This document shows, piece by piece, positions 1-8,211 of a DNA stretch of 64,000 nucleotides; within the stretch, counting starts at the first letter, position 1, and each line of letters starts with the position of its first letter. The DNA is taken from the NCBI GenBank assembly GCA_965215765.1, contig OZ244118.1, positions 1,736,001-1,800,000 on the forward strand, given 5' to 3'. The DNA is from G965212025 sp965215765. GTDB lineage: Bacteria; Pseudomonadota; Gammaproteobacteria; Poriferisulfidales; Oxydemutatoraceae. The notes beneath the pieces were generated by a model. The model was not told the DNA's origin, did not search any database, and saw only the letters and a list, made by a program, of their open reading frames with translations. The position numbers were made by a program, and so were the translations under genes.

Positions 1-87
1 GAGAGGGAGGGATTCGAACCCCCGGAGAGTCGTTAAACCCTCAACGGTTTTCAAGACCGCCGCCTTCAACCGCTCGGCCACCTCTCC
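1..87 (-). tRNA. tRNA-Ser (anticodon UGA)
   Basis: Read on the minus strand this is a class II tRNA with an acceptor stem starting GGAGAGG at 87, a GGCCGAGCGG D-arm, an anticodon loop CTTGAAA with anticodon UGA (bases 53-51), a long variable arm and a GGTTCGAATCC T-arm. The last acceptor base and the discriminator fall just outside the window, so the 3' end is clipped by one or two bases. The large variable arm and the anticodon make serine the clear assignment. Its 5' end is copied at 3768-3777 in the second flanking repeat of the island. Confidence 0.95.
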
Positions 88-387
88 CGTACTTTCAAAT
101 TGCCGGGCAAGCAGCAACGAGCCGCCTGTCATGACCTCGCATGGCAATGAATGGCACACCTGCTTCCTCTGAAACGCTTTCATTTAACCTCTCATGTGAT
201 TGATCCTTCCGAATCCCCCTTGTCCTCAAAACTATGGGGTCGTCGGAGTATAGCCCATCAACCAGACGAAACGATGGGCACAGCCCCGCCATCAAGCGCC
301 GTCTGGTGCCAGGCTCCCTCGCGTCTTGGCACGGGAAAGAATCCGCCCACCCGACACGGTCAAGGCACGTTCCCGGGCAGTCACTTG
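79..387. repeat. Left long direct repeat flanking the Zorya-like island
   Basis: This stretch recurs in direct orientation at 3768-4080 with scattered differences. It starts inside the tRNA-Ser gene: ten bases, 79-88, are identical to 3768-3777. The best-conserved core, 307-344, is 38 bases identical to 4001-4038. The block contains an inverted repeat GCCCATC (253-259) / GATGGGC (273-279). The pair frames an AT-rich four-gene cassette, so the repeat may mark the ends of an inserted element or be the scar of a duplication. No integrase gene lies between the copies. Minus-strand translation stays in phase for about 60 codons in both copies but shows no recognisable protein. Confidence 0.85.
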
Positions 388-634
388 CAACGTCACGCAC
401 ATAAAATGACAAAACCAACAGAAGCCACAAAAGCGACAGCCATGACTTTAAAACCGACGCAAGGCTGCATAACTTTTCAAGTCAAGTAGGTTTACGATGG
501 GAACGACTTGGAAAAAGAGAAAACGAACGGCGAATAAACGACACAAAATGGAGGACTTACTGGTAACAGGCAGAGAGCCACCTGTTAAACTCGAATTAAA
601 TTTATGCATGAATAGAAATGCCGTATCGTTTCAA
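388..634. other. Intergenic DNA with a doubtful 49-codon ORF
   Basis: This lies between the left repeat and the end of the zorB-like gene. A short plus-strand frame at 497-646 begins MGTTWKKRKRTANKRHK and is very basic at its N-terminus, but it runs antisense into the zorB-like stop and has no strong ribosome site. It could be a remnant of an older gene. No promoter, terminator or RNA gene is convincing. Confidence 0.3.
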
Positions 635-1312
635 TTAACTTTGTAACTTTTCAATAATTTCATAGATTTTTTCTTCTGCTTTTGTTAATACTTTGAACTC
701 AACCCGTTGTGAAGCTTGTATATTCTCTTCCCCATTGTCAATAATTAAATTAGAAAATGACATGCCATTTGCGCGAAACACTTTTTCCAAGAATTTTTTA
801 TCAATTGTCGGGTGCGTGATAACATAGCAGTGCTCCAAAACTGCCTTGGCTCTGTTTTGCGATAAAGACATGTTGTTTATGTACGACTGTTCTCTAGTTG
901 CATCGCTCCATACCGAAGAAGTATGTCCCTCAACTCTGATCTCTTCGATTTTGTCACTGTATTTATTGCTGGTTAAAATGCTTAAGTGTCTGGGGAAGAA
1001 GTTGTTTAAGATAATTATGTAAGCGGGTTTGATTTCACTACTGTTGGTGTCAAATAAAATATCAGGAGACTTGAAACGAATAGTGTTGTCTGGCAGAATC
1101 TCAGCGTCCCATTTTCCCAAATCATTCTTAAATTCAATGTTTAAATCCTTGTTCAATTGTAGTTGTATATTTTGATAGCTCTGTGCTATTTCCTGAATAG
1201 ATTTTTGTTCTTTTTTCACTTCGCTCATAAACAAAACGGCAATAAATAAAAACACCATCATAAGCCCAGCCATCATGTCTGAGATACTTATCCATTCTCT
1301 GTTGGTTTGCAT
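635..1312 (-). CDS. zorB: ZorB-like MotB/OmpA-type stator and peptidoglycan-binding subunit
   Basis: 225 residues. A single N-terminal membrane helix follows SISDMMAGLMMVF. Asp12 sits where the ion-binding Asp of MotB and ZorB plug helices is found. A charged linker leads to an OmpA-like domain (about 75-215) with the opening ILFDTNSSEIKP, the EGHTSS motif, SQNRAKAVLEH and the closing ASQRVEFKV. In known Zorya systems ZorA and ZorB form a cell-envelope proton-driven motor that senses phage entry. The gene is last in a four-gene minus-strand operon and overlaps the HNH gene by 25 bases, with GGGAG close to its ATG. TolR, MotB or PomB are alternatives, but the HNH neighbour and long-tailed ZorA partner argue for Zorya. 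Strongly AT-rich compared with nadK. Confidence 0.8.
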   Translation of the reverse strand: MQTNREWISISDMMAGLMMVFLFIAVLFMSEVKKEQKSIQEIAQSYQNIQLQLNKDLNIEFKNDLGKWDAEILPDNTIRFKSPDILFDTNSSEIKPAYIIILNNFFPRHLSILTSNKYSDKIEEIRVEGHTSSVWSDATREQSYINNMSLSQNRAKAVLEHCYVITHPTIDKKFLEKVFRANGMSFSNLIIDNGEENIQASQRVEFKVLTKAEEKIYEIIEKLQS

Positions 1313-1818
1313 AACTCCCTTTTATTTTTAACAAATTCTTTGTATAACGGTGTAGCTTTAATATGGTCATGCTGATACTCTTTTGCATGACATTCAATGC
1401 AAAGGACTTTTAAGTTCTCAGGATCATTATTTGATATATCTGCGTCTATGTGATGTGTATGTAAATATTTCCGATTTTCACTTAAATCACAAGAACATTC
1501 TTGGCATGTCCAATTGTGCTTTTCTTTCGTGTCTCTTGAAATTTCTTCCCAACCATCTGCGTAACGTTTTGGGCATGTAGTCATATCTATTTCATTAGTG
1601 ATATATGGTTCTAGATGTTTTAATGATTGTTTCATGTAGCTTTTAATATTAAAGCCACTAACGGTTTCGTTTGTAGAATAGACTTCATTATAGCATTTCA
1701 AACAATATTTACAAAATTTTAGTTTTCTGTAATCACCTTTTGTACCCTCAATGATCCAGAACAAGCCATCACTTCTTGATGCTTTCTTATATCTATGTTC
1801 TCTATTATTTTTTCTCAT
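1288..1818 (-). CDS. HNH endonuclease of the Zorya-like cassette (ZorE-like role)
   Basis: 176 residues from the ATG at 1818; a TTG three codons upstream is also in frame. The C-terminal half is an HNH nuclease. CxxC at 105/108 and CxxC at 140/143 should hold a structural zinc, with His122-His123 in HTHHID, Asn135 in DPENL and His144 after the second CxxC as the HNH catalytic set. The N-terminal half carries another cysteine cluster, FCKYCLKC, and no known domain. Type II Zorya loci use an HNH protein (ZorE) as effector, but it normally follows zorB. Here it sits between zorA and zorB. The role as nucleic-acid-cleaving effector is inferred from motif and context. Confidence 0.8.
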   Translation of the reverse strand: MRKNNREHRYKKASRSDGLFWIIEGTKGDYRKLKFCKYCLKCYNEVYSTNETVSGFNIKSYMKQSLKHLEPYITNEIDMTTCPKRYADGWEEISRDTKEKHNWTCQECSCDLSENRKYLHTHHIDADISNNDPENLKVLCIECHAKEYQHDHIKATPLYKEFVKNKRELCKPTENG

Positions 1819-1878
1819 ATCATTCAATGCAATGCATTCAAAAACATGAAACTTTGGAGACAGGCGATCCTTTTCGAT

Positions 1879-2079
1879 TTAACAAATATGTACAATTGTC
1901 TTATGGACGGAGCCATCATTCAATATTGTAAACAATTCTCCGTTTAAGCTTGAATAAACGTCTCTTAAATCTGTTTTTAAACCTTCTTTTTCAAATAATG
2001 CAAGCTCGGTTATAGTGATTTTGTCAATTTTTATTTTATTCACTGCATCCCAAAGCTCGCTGAAATCTGTAAGATTCAT
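1879..2079 (-). CDS. 66-residue orphan protein inside the Zorya-like operon
   Basis: A short protein starting MNLTDFSELWDAVNKIK whose ATG overlaps the zorA-like stop codon as TAATG, which strongly suggests translational coupling. It has no membrane segment, signal peptide or cysteine motif beyond one C-terminal Cys. Predicted character is a small mixed helix/strand soluble protein. Not recognised from any family. Position between the motor subunit and the nuclease suggests a regulator, adaptor or inhibitor of the HNH protein, but that is inference only. Base composition is AT-rich like the rest of the cassette. Confidence 0.65.
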   Translation of the reverse strand: MNLTDFSELWDAVNKIKIDKITITELALFEKEGLKTDLRDVYSSLNGELFTILNDGSVHKTIVHIC

Positions 2080-3479
2080 TATCTAATGCTATTTGCTCGC
2101 TTTAACTTGTTAATCTGTTCCAAAAAATCTTCATAGTCTTGGGCAAATTTATCAGTTAGAGTAGTCAATGCTCTATTAAGTTCTTTTAACGACTTTGGTA
2201 ATTGTTTCTTTAGCTCTTCGGTTAATTCTCGGGTATCTTCTGATTGCTTAGATAATGCTTGTGATTGTCCAGCTAATGCTTTTGATTGCTCGGCTAAAGT
2301 GCCCTTCATTTCTTCAGAAAAAGATTTTAATTGTCCAGTAATACCTTTAGCACCTTCGCTGATCTCGGCAAATGTCTGTAAATGTCTTTCTAAATTCTGT
2401 ATTTGGTGTTGATTGGTGTTTATAACTATTTCAATCTTTTTGCTGATGGCTTCTATATTGCTATAGTCATCAGTTATGGCACTGATCACCTTGGCATTAT
2501 CCTTCGATATATATGTGGCAACCTCCATTTGGTCAAATAACTTTGATAAGGTCTCTTGAGTTGCATCAGTGGCAGTTTTAATTTGATCAAATAACTTTGT
2601 TAAGGTCACTTGAGTTGCATCAGTGGCAGTTTTAACTTGATCAAATAACTTTGTTAAGGTCACTTGAGTTGTATCAGTGGTAGATTTCAATTGTTTTTCA
2701 AATTCCAACACAGAGCTTTTGTAATTATCCTGCCATTTGATCAAGTTTAAGACCGATTCATTAAGCAATTTAAAATTATCGCCAAATTGCTCTGTAAGTT
2801 TGCTGTTAAAGTCTTGAATCACACTCTCTAAAGCCTTAATAATTTCTGCTGTCGCACCTTTTGATAAAGTTTTAACGGCTTCTTTCAAACTACCATCAAT
2901 TATAGCCAGTTCGGCTTTCAAAAATTCTAATAATGACTTTTGGTTTACCTTTAATTCATCTTTGAAACTTGATATTTCAGATAACAAAAGTTTCACACTT
3001 TCTCCAACCGGAACCAATAGGGTCAGCTTTTTATCTATAGAACTTAATTTATCCAACTTTCCCAACTTTCCCAACTGTCTGTTAATTTTATTTAATGAAG
3101 TGACTTCTTCTTCTGCACTACCCTCTCTCATACACTTCTGGATAAACGAAAGCAAGATTGCTAAAAACATGCCAAATATGGAAGTAATAAATGCTGTTTT
3201 TAATCCCTCTAACAGTTTTGGAACGCTATCGGAAACACTAGAGCTATCAAAGCCTAGTAGGCCGATAAGTATACCGATAAAAGTTCCTAGAATACCTAAG
3301 CTTACAATTATTGATCTACAATCCCTGTGTGTAAATACATGGGACACCACATCAATAATGAAGATGATTAGCATTACTATTAAGAAAATAGCAATTATTT
3401 CTTCTGTAGGAATTTCAATCAGCATTTCGATAAGCATATTCTGCACTTCGATAACCATATCAAGCATTTTGTCAAACAT
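2079..3479 (-). CDS. zorA: ZorA-like MotA/TolQ/ExbB motor subunit with long coiled-coil tail
   Basis: 466 residues. N-terminal hydrophobic segments (about 20-45, 60-80 and 95-115) include GILGTFIGILIGLLGF and AFITSIFGMFLAILLSF, the MotA/ExbB channel signature seen in ZorA. After residue ~120 the protein is almost entirely helical coiled coil, matching the long cytoplasmic tail of ZorA and far longer than TolQ or ExbB. Three tandem 18-residue copies of a (K)TATDATQVTLTKLFDQ unit lie at about 262-316. Length is close to the shorter type II ZorA proteins. Start ATG at 3479 with GGAG about nine bases upstream. First gene of the operon; partner of the OmpA-type protein ending at 635. Confidence 0.82.
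   Translation of the reverse strand: MFDKMLDMVIEVQNMLIEMLIEIPTEEIIAIFLIVMLIIFIIDVVSHVFTHRDCRSIIVSLGILGTFIGILIGLLGFDSSSVSDSVPKLLEGLKTAFITSIFGMFLAILLSFIQKCMREGSAEEEVTSLNKINRQLGKLGKLDKLSSIDKKLTLLVPVGESVKLLLSEISSFKDELKVNQKSLLEFLKAELAIIDGSLKEAVKTLSKGATAEIIKALESVIQDFNSKLTEQFGDNFKLLNESVLNLIKWQDNYKSSVLEFEKQLKSTTDTTQVTLTKLFDQVKTATDATQVTLTKLFDQIKTATDATQETLSKLFDQMEVATYISKDNAKVISAITDDYSNIEAISKKIEIVINTNQHQIQNLERHLQTFAEISEGAKGITGQLKSFSEEMKGTLAEQSKALAGQSQALSKQSEDTRELTEELKKQLPKSLKELNRALTTLTDKFAQDYEDFLEQINKLKRANSIR
2533..2694. repeat. Three tandem 54-bp repeats within the zorA-like gene
   Basis: Units begin at 2533, 2587 and 2641, each opening TCAAATAACTTTG on the plus strand, and differ at only a few positions. 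They encode three 18-residue units of the predicted coiled-coil tail. Copy number could change by replication slippage without breaking the frame, altering tail length. Confidence 0.85.
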
Positions 3480-3573
3480 ATTTTATAACTCCGTTTTTTT
3501 TGGCTGTATCTCAAGAAATCTGTAAATGTTAACTTTCACTGCAGCAAGGCTAGATTCCTTCTGATGGCGATAA

Positions 3574-3708
3574 TTATCCCGAAAAGTGCTTGGGTTCACT
3601 AGTGATGCCCTCGTTGCGTTTACTGAGCAGGAGTTGTCCGCAACATTTGCATGAGATGGTGGGAACTGTGCCTTTGTTGGTTGCACAAGCACATAGCACT
3701 TGTGACCA
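3574..3708 (-). pseudogene. Possible transposase zinc-ribbon remnant
   Basis: An open stretch between stops, without a start codon, encodes VLCACATNKGTVPT then ISCKCCGQLLLSKRNEG. The paired cysteines and the spacing resemble the N-terminal zinc ribbon of some IS transposases, recalled rather than searched. It lies immediately inside the right flanking repeat and upstream of zorA. It is too short and too degraded for a firm family call. Confidence 0.25.
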
Positions 3709-3767
3709 TTTTTAGTTGGGTTCAGCTTACTGTGCTCTGTCTTGGCAGGTACTCCAAAATTCCGGTT

Positions 3768-4080
3768 CACCTCTCCCTGACTCTCAAATCGCCTGGCAAG
3801 CAACAACGAGCCGCCTGTCATGACCTCGCAGGTTAGTGAATGGCACACCTGCTTCCCCCGAATCGCATTCATTCAACTTTTCCTGTGACTGACCCTTACG
3901 AAGTCCCCTTGTCCTCTAGCTTATGGGGTCACCGGAGTATAGCCCATTGACCTGACAGCTGAAAACAATGGGCTCAGCCCCGTCATCGCACACCGTCTGA
4001 TGCCAGGCTCCCTCGCGTCTTGGCACGGGAAAGAATCCCCCACCCAACACGGTCAAGGCACATCCTTGGACAGCCACTTC
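3768..4080. repeat. Right long direct repeat flanking the Zorya-like island
   Basis: Imperfect direct copy of 79-387. It begins with CACCTCTCCC, the first bases of the tRNA-Ser gene, and ends near 4080. The identical 38-base core is 4001-4038. The inverted repeat seen in the left copy is here AGCCCATTG (3941-3949) / CAATGGGCT (3966-3974), longer and with one compensating base-pair change. No gene is supported within it. Confidence 0.85.
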
Positions 4081-4370
4081 CCTGCGCCAAGAGCCAGCTC
4101 GCTAAAACAGCCCGTCATTCTCTGAGCCATCCCGGCATCATTCGAGAATTGATGAGAGGCTGCAGCCTTTCTCCACAGCCTGTTTTTCTTTTGCCCGAAA
4201 AACAAAAGTACGCCCGTCCCACCGTCCAAATTTACCGAAGCACCTCATGCTGGGCACTTGTTTGTGATAATCTGAGTGGCGGGGAGGTTCCGTTCAGTAC
4301 CGCAGCACTGTGCTGATTGGGGTGTTCGGTGGGCCTCCCGGGTCGCCACAGACCTGATTTCGTTCCGCTG
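4081..4370. other. Gene-free stretch before nadK
   Basis: Neither strand has a recognisable protein here; minus-strand frames that reach into it are antisense to nadK. A promoter for nadK is expected but no convincing -35/-10 pair was found. An AGGAG at 4373-4377 just beyond it serves the nadK start. Confidence 0.4.
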
Positions 4371-4381
4371 GCAGGAGCCGT

Positions 4382-5311
4382 GTGCCATTGGCTGAAAAAA
4401 CTATAGATCTCCGGAAAGTGAGATGCCCGAGCATTATCGTCAAGCCAAATGATGATGACGCCCGGAAATATACCTTGAGTCTTCTGGCAGACTTGCTTTC
4501 GCGCTTTGAGCGGGTGGCAATTGAAGACAGTCTGAAAATTTCCCTTGCGGAGTTTCCTGCAGAGCTCGGAATTTCTGAGGAGCGTATTTTGCATTTGCCG
4601 CGCAAAAAATTGTTCCAGTCTGCGGATTTGATCGTGTCGCTGGGTGGTGACGGCACCCTGCTCGGTGCGGCTCAAGGCGCAGCGCGTCTCGGCTTGCCTG
4701 TTCTGGGAGTCAATTTGGGTACGCTGGGGTTTCTGGTAGAAATCACGCCCGAATGGATGTCCGAACATTTCAATGCAATTTTTTCTGGCCGTTGCTTTAT
4801 TGAAGAACGCCAGGTTCTGAACGTCACGCTGTATAAACAGGGTTCCCCTCCAGCCAGCTATGACGCCTGCAACGACCTCACCATCAAGCACTTGAATTCG
4901 GTTCGCATCATAGAGCTTGATACGCGTATTGGCGATAAACAACTTTGTACACTCCGATCGGACGGCCTGATAATCGCCACGCCGACGGGTTCAACCGCTT
5001 ATGCGCTTTCGTGCAACGGGCCACTGGTGCAGCCAACACTTGAAGCCACGCTGATCGTTCCAATTTGTCCGCACACCTTGACCTTCCGCCCTTTGGTTGT
5101 TGATTCAAAGAAAACAATCCAGGTGACTTTTTCGCCCCACAACCAAGGCAAAGCTTTGGTCTCGATGGACGGACAAATCAACGAAACGCTTGAGACCGGC
5201 GAGCATTTGACCGTGCAGTCTCCTCCTTATAAGCTCAAGCTGGTGCAACCAATGGAGCACGATTACTTCCACACGCTCAGGACAAAATTACGCTGGGCAG
5301 AGAAGTTCTAG
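4382..5311 (+). CDS. nadK: NAD kinase
   Basis: 309 residues. Phosphorylates NAD+ to NADP+ in the cytoplasm. The GGDGT phosphate-binding motif is at 88-92, followed by the NLGTLGFL segment, CNDLTI in place of the usual NE/D motif, and TPTGSTAYALSCNGP in the C-terminal beta-sandwich. The start is a GTG at 4382 with AGGAG five bases upstream, giving a length near the usual 290-300 residues. recN follows in the same direction 40 bases later, the same nadK-recN order as in many gammaproteobacteria. Confidence 0.95.
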   Translation: MPLAEKTIDLRKVRCPSIIVKPNDDDARKYTLSLLADLLSRFERVAIEDSLKISLAEFPAELGISEERILHLPRKKLFQSADLIVSLGGDGTLLGAAQGAARLGLPVLGVNLGTLGFLVEITPEWMSEHFNAIFSGRCFIEERQVLNVTLYKQGSPPASYDACNDLTIKHLNSVRIIELDTRIGDKQLCTLRSDGLIIATPTGSTAYALSCNGPLVQPTLEATLIVPICPHTLTFRPLVVDSKKTIQVTFSPHNQGKALVSMDGQINETLETGEHLTVQSPPYKLKLVQPMEHDYFHTLRTKLRWAEKF

Positions 5312-5351
5312 CCTCGGGAAACAAGGCACTCCCGGGTATTTGTGTACCACT

Positions 5352-7040
5352 ATGCTGAAAGCGCTAAGCGTAAAGAACTTTACCGTCATTGAATCGGTCA
5401 CACTAATGCCGAGTCGGGGTATGACCGTCATTACCGGAGAAACCGGTGCCGGAAAATCCATTCTTATTGACGCATTGCAGCTTGCACTGGGTGGGCGCGC
5501 CAGTACGGGGGTTATCCGGGAAGGAGCGTCGCAGGCGTCGATCACGCTGAACATTGATTTGCACGGGCAGGCATACGCCAGTCAGTGGCTTGCACAACGG
5601 GGTCTCGCCGAAGCCGGGGATTGCGTTTTACACCGGGTCATTGAGCGCAGTGGCCGGTCACATTGCTGGATCAATGGCATACCTGCCACCACAACACAAT
5701 TGCGATCGCTAGGTAGCCTGCTCGTCGATATCTTTGGGCAAAATTCCCAACAATTTCTGTTGCAGCGCGGAAATCATTTGGGCATGCTCGATGAATTGTG
5801 CGAACACCAGGAATTGCTGGAAAAAATGAAAAAAATTGCGCACGACTGGAGCGACTGTTCCCGAGAACACGAAGCCATGGAAAAGAATCGGGAAGGTGTG
5901 CTAAGCCGTATTGACCTTCTGCGATACCGTGCCAGCGAACTGGATGCCTTGGCTCCTGAGAAAGGAGAGTTTGGCAGCCTTGAAAACAAGCACCGGGTTT
6001 TATCCCACCAGGAAAAATTGAAATCCTGTCTGGCTACAACCTTGGGACACCTGGATGAAGTCTACGATGAGTCCTGCGTAACGCGACTGGTCGCGTTGAC
6101 AAAAGACCTTGAAGCCTTTTCCGGGTTATCTCCGGAAATCGACACTGCGTTGGAGTTGTTACACGACTCCACAAAGAAAATACGGATCGCGGGCGAAGAG
6201 CTTCTCAGCTACAAGGACAAAACAGACTTGTCTGCAGCGCGTTTTCAGGAAGTGGAAGCGCGGCTTTCAGACCACTACAGACTTGCCGACAAATATCGGA
6301 CTGAGCCACAAAAACTCAACGAGCTGTGGCACAGCACGAATGAAGAACTGGCACAGGTTGAAGCACCGGGCGAACAGTTGAAGGCCTTGGACGAAAGACG
6401 TCAGGAATTAAGAAGAAGATGGCTGGAACTGGCGCAAGCAGTGGGCAAAAACCGCAGGAAGCTAAAGCTGCACATGGAAAACAAAGTCAGGGCAGCCTTA
6501 CAAAAACTGAATATGCCGGATAGCGATGTCCAGGTGGAGCTAAAGCAAAGGCTGGATCCCGACAGCTCTGCAACCCACGCACAGGGCTTGGAGTCTGCCG
6601 AATTTCTCGTGAGCACGAACCCCAATCAAAAAACCGGGTCAATTGCGAAAATTGCTTCAGGCGGTGAACTGTCTCGCATCAGCCTTGCTTTCCAACTGGT
6701 CGCTTCGAAAGCAGCGCGCGTGCCAGTTATGGTCTTTGACGAAGCGGACACGGGAATCGGGGGAGCAAGTGCTGAAATCGTTGGCCGCATGCTGTCGGAA
6801 ATCGGCAAGCACAGTCAGGTGCTTTGCGTTACGCACTTGCCGCAGATCGCAGTTCAGGCAGACCATCACTGCACAGTCCAAAAAGTGCAGGAAGGCGGGT
6901 ATTCCAGCGCTTCAGTCAAGAAATTGGACAAGCAGGAACGGGAACAGGAAATTGCGCGCATGATGGCGGGAGTTGAAATCACCAAGCACTCTCTGGCACA
7001 CGCAAAGGAAATGTTGAATCAAAGCCGTACAAGAAACTGA
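5352..7040 (+). CDS. recN: DNA repair protein RecN
   Basis: 562 residues from the ATG at 5352 (MLKALSVKNFTV); a TTG four codons upstream is possible. RecN is an SMC-like ATPase recruited to double-strand breaks. Walker A GETGAGKS lies near residue 33, a long coiled-coil arm fills the middle, the ASGGELSRIS signature precedes Walker B VMVFDEADTGIGG, and the protein ends SLAHAKEMLNQSRTRN. The gene is complete, but its final 90 bases are repeated three more times downstream in a tandem array with fur fragments, starting at 6951. Confidence 0.95.
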   Translation: MLKALSVKNFTVIESVTLMPSRGMTVITGETGAGKSILIDALQLALGGRASTGVIREGASQASITLNIDLHGQAYASQWLAQRGLAEAGDCVLHRVIERSGRSHCWINGIPATTTQLRSLGSLLVDIFGQNSQQFLLQRGNHLGMLDELCEHQELLEKMKKIAHDWSDCSREHEAMEKNREGVLSRIDLLRYRASELDALAPEKGEFGSLENKHRVLSHQEKLKSCLATTLGHLDEVYDESCVTRLVALTKDLEAFSGLSPEIDTALELLHDSTKKIRIAGEELLSYKDKTDLSAARFQEVEARLSDHYRLADKYRTEPQKLNELWHSTNEELAQVEAPGEQLKALDERRQELRRRWLELAQAVGKNRRKLKLHMENKVRAALQKLNMPDSDVQVELKQRLDPDSSATHAQGLESAEFLVSTNPNQKTGSIAKIASGGELSRISLAFQLVASKAARVPVMVFDEADTGIGGASAEIVGRMLSEIGKHSQVLCVTHLPQIAVQADHHCTVQKVQEGGYSSASVKKLDKQEREQEIARMMAGVEITKHSLAHAKEMLNQSRTRN

Positions 7041-7073
7041 ATTACCTGGTCTGACTTCAGCCTGTACAGAAAA

Positions 7074-7351
7074 TTATTTGCGAGCCAGGGATGCGCTGCT
7101 GCGTGTTTTTTTGCTCGGGCACTGCTCATTCTGGCAGTCAACGTACATCGTCATACTGTGGCCAAAAATCTTGAAGCCATGCTCTTTCGCAATGAACTCT
7201 TGGCGTTCCTCAATCAACTGGACAACAAATTCCGTAATTTTCCCGCATTGAATGCACATCATGTGATCGTGATGCCAACTTTGATCCAGCTCGTAAATCG
7301 CGCAGCCATGTTCAAAGTTATGCTTGATGACCAGCCCTGCTTCAGTAAATT
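7074..7351 (-). pseudogene. fur 3' fragment, copy 1
   Basis: Encodes the Fur metal-binding half from about TEAGLVIKHNF through HHDHMMCIQCG to the native C-terminus SSASLARK. The DNA-binding half is replaced by recN sequence. It carries the undamaged reading frame across the site where full-length fur is shifted. One residue differs (FVVQLI for FVDQLI). An internal ATG could start a 62-residue peptide, but there is no promoter. Confidence 0.85.
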
Positions 7352-7471
7352 GCGCGCATGATGGCGGGAGTTGAAATCACCAAGCACTCTCTGGCACACG
7401 CAAAGGAAATGTTGAATCAAAGCCGTACGAGAAACTGAATTACCTGGCCTGATTTCAGCCTGTACAGAAAA

Positions 7472-7690
7472 TTATTTGCGAGCCAGGGATGCGCTGCTGC
7501 GTGTTTTTTTGCTCGGGCACTGCTCATTCTGGCAGTCAACGTACATCGTCATACTGTGGCCAAAAATCTTGAAGCCATGCTCTTTCGCAATGAACTCTTG
7601 GCGTTCCTCAATCAACTGGTCAACAAATTCCGTAATTTTTCCGCATTGAATGCACATTATGTGGTCGTGATGCCAGCCCTGCTTCAGGAA
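7472..7690 (-). pseudogene. fur 3' fragment, copy 2 (internally deleted)
   Basis: The shortest fragment. It keeps the C-terminal Fur dimer domain from HHDHIMCIQCG onward but lacks 56 bases present in the other copies, so the upstream part joins the recN tail in another phase. Not expected to be functional. Confidence 0.8.
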
Positions 7691-7813
7691 ATTGCGCGCA
7701 TGATGGCGGGAGTTGAAATCACCAAGCACTCCCTGGCACACGCAAAGGAAATGTTGAATCAAAGCCGTACGAGAAACTGAATTACCTGGTCTGACTTCAG
7801 CCTGTACAGAAAA

Positions 7814-8091
7814 TTATTTGCGAGCCAGGGATGCGCTGCTGCGTGTTTTTTTGCTCGGGCACTGCTCATTCTGGCAGTCAACGTACATCGTCATACTGTG
7901 GCCAAAAATCTTGAAGCCATGCTCTTTCGCAATGAACTCTTGGCGTTCCTCAATCAACTGGTCAACAAATTCCGTAATTTTTCCGCATTGAATGCACATC
8001 ATGTGATCGTGATGCCAACCTTGATCCAACTCGTAAATCGCGCAGCCATGCTCAAAGTTATGCTTGATGACCAGCCCTGCTTCAGTAAATT
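7814..8091 (-). pseudogene. fur 3' fragment, copy 3
   Basis: Same extent as copy 1, with intact sequence across the fur frameshift site and the C-terminal CxxxxC pair in YVDCQNEQC. It lacks the helix-turn-helix half, so it cannot bind DNA as Fur. It could act as a donor for gene conversion of the damaged gene. Confidence 0.85.
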
Positions 8092-8211
8092 GCGCGCATG
8101 ATGGCGGGAGTTGAAATCACCAAGCACTCCCTGGCACACGCAAAGGAAATGTTGAATCAAAGCCGTACGAGAAACTGAATTACCTGGTCTGACTTCGGCC
8201 TGTACAGAAAA

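Noticed and set aside
95..489. ORFs of ~111 codons on both strands over the left flanking repeat
   Set aside because: The repeat copy at 3768-4080 has stop codons or other residues in the same phase, and no family likeness or ribosome site was found.
3483..3872. 129-codon minus-strand ORF upstream of zorA
   Set aside because: It spans the repeat boundary and possible IS debris, is not matched in the left repeat and resembles no protein.
4232..4942. 236-codon minus-strand ORF antisense to nadK
   Set aside because: Shadow of nadK in another frame; no motif.
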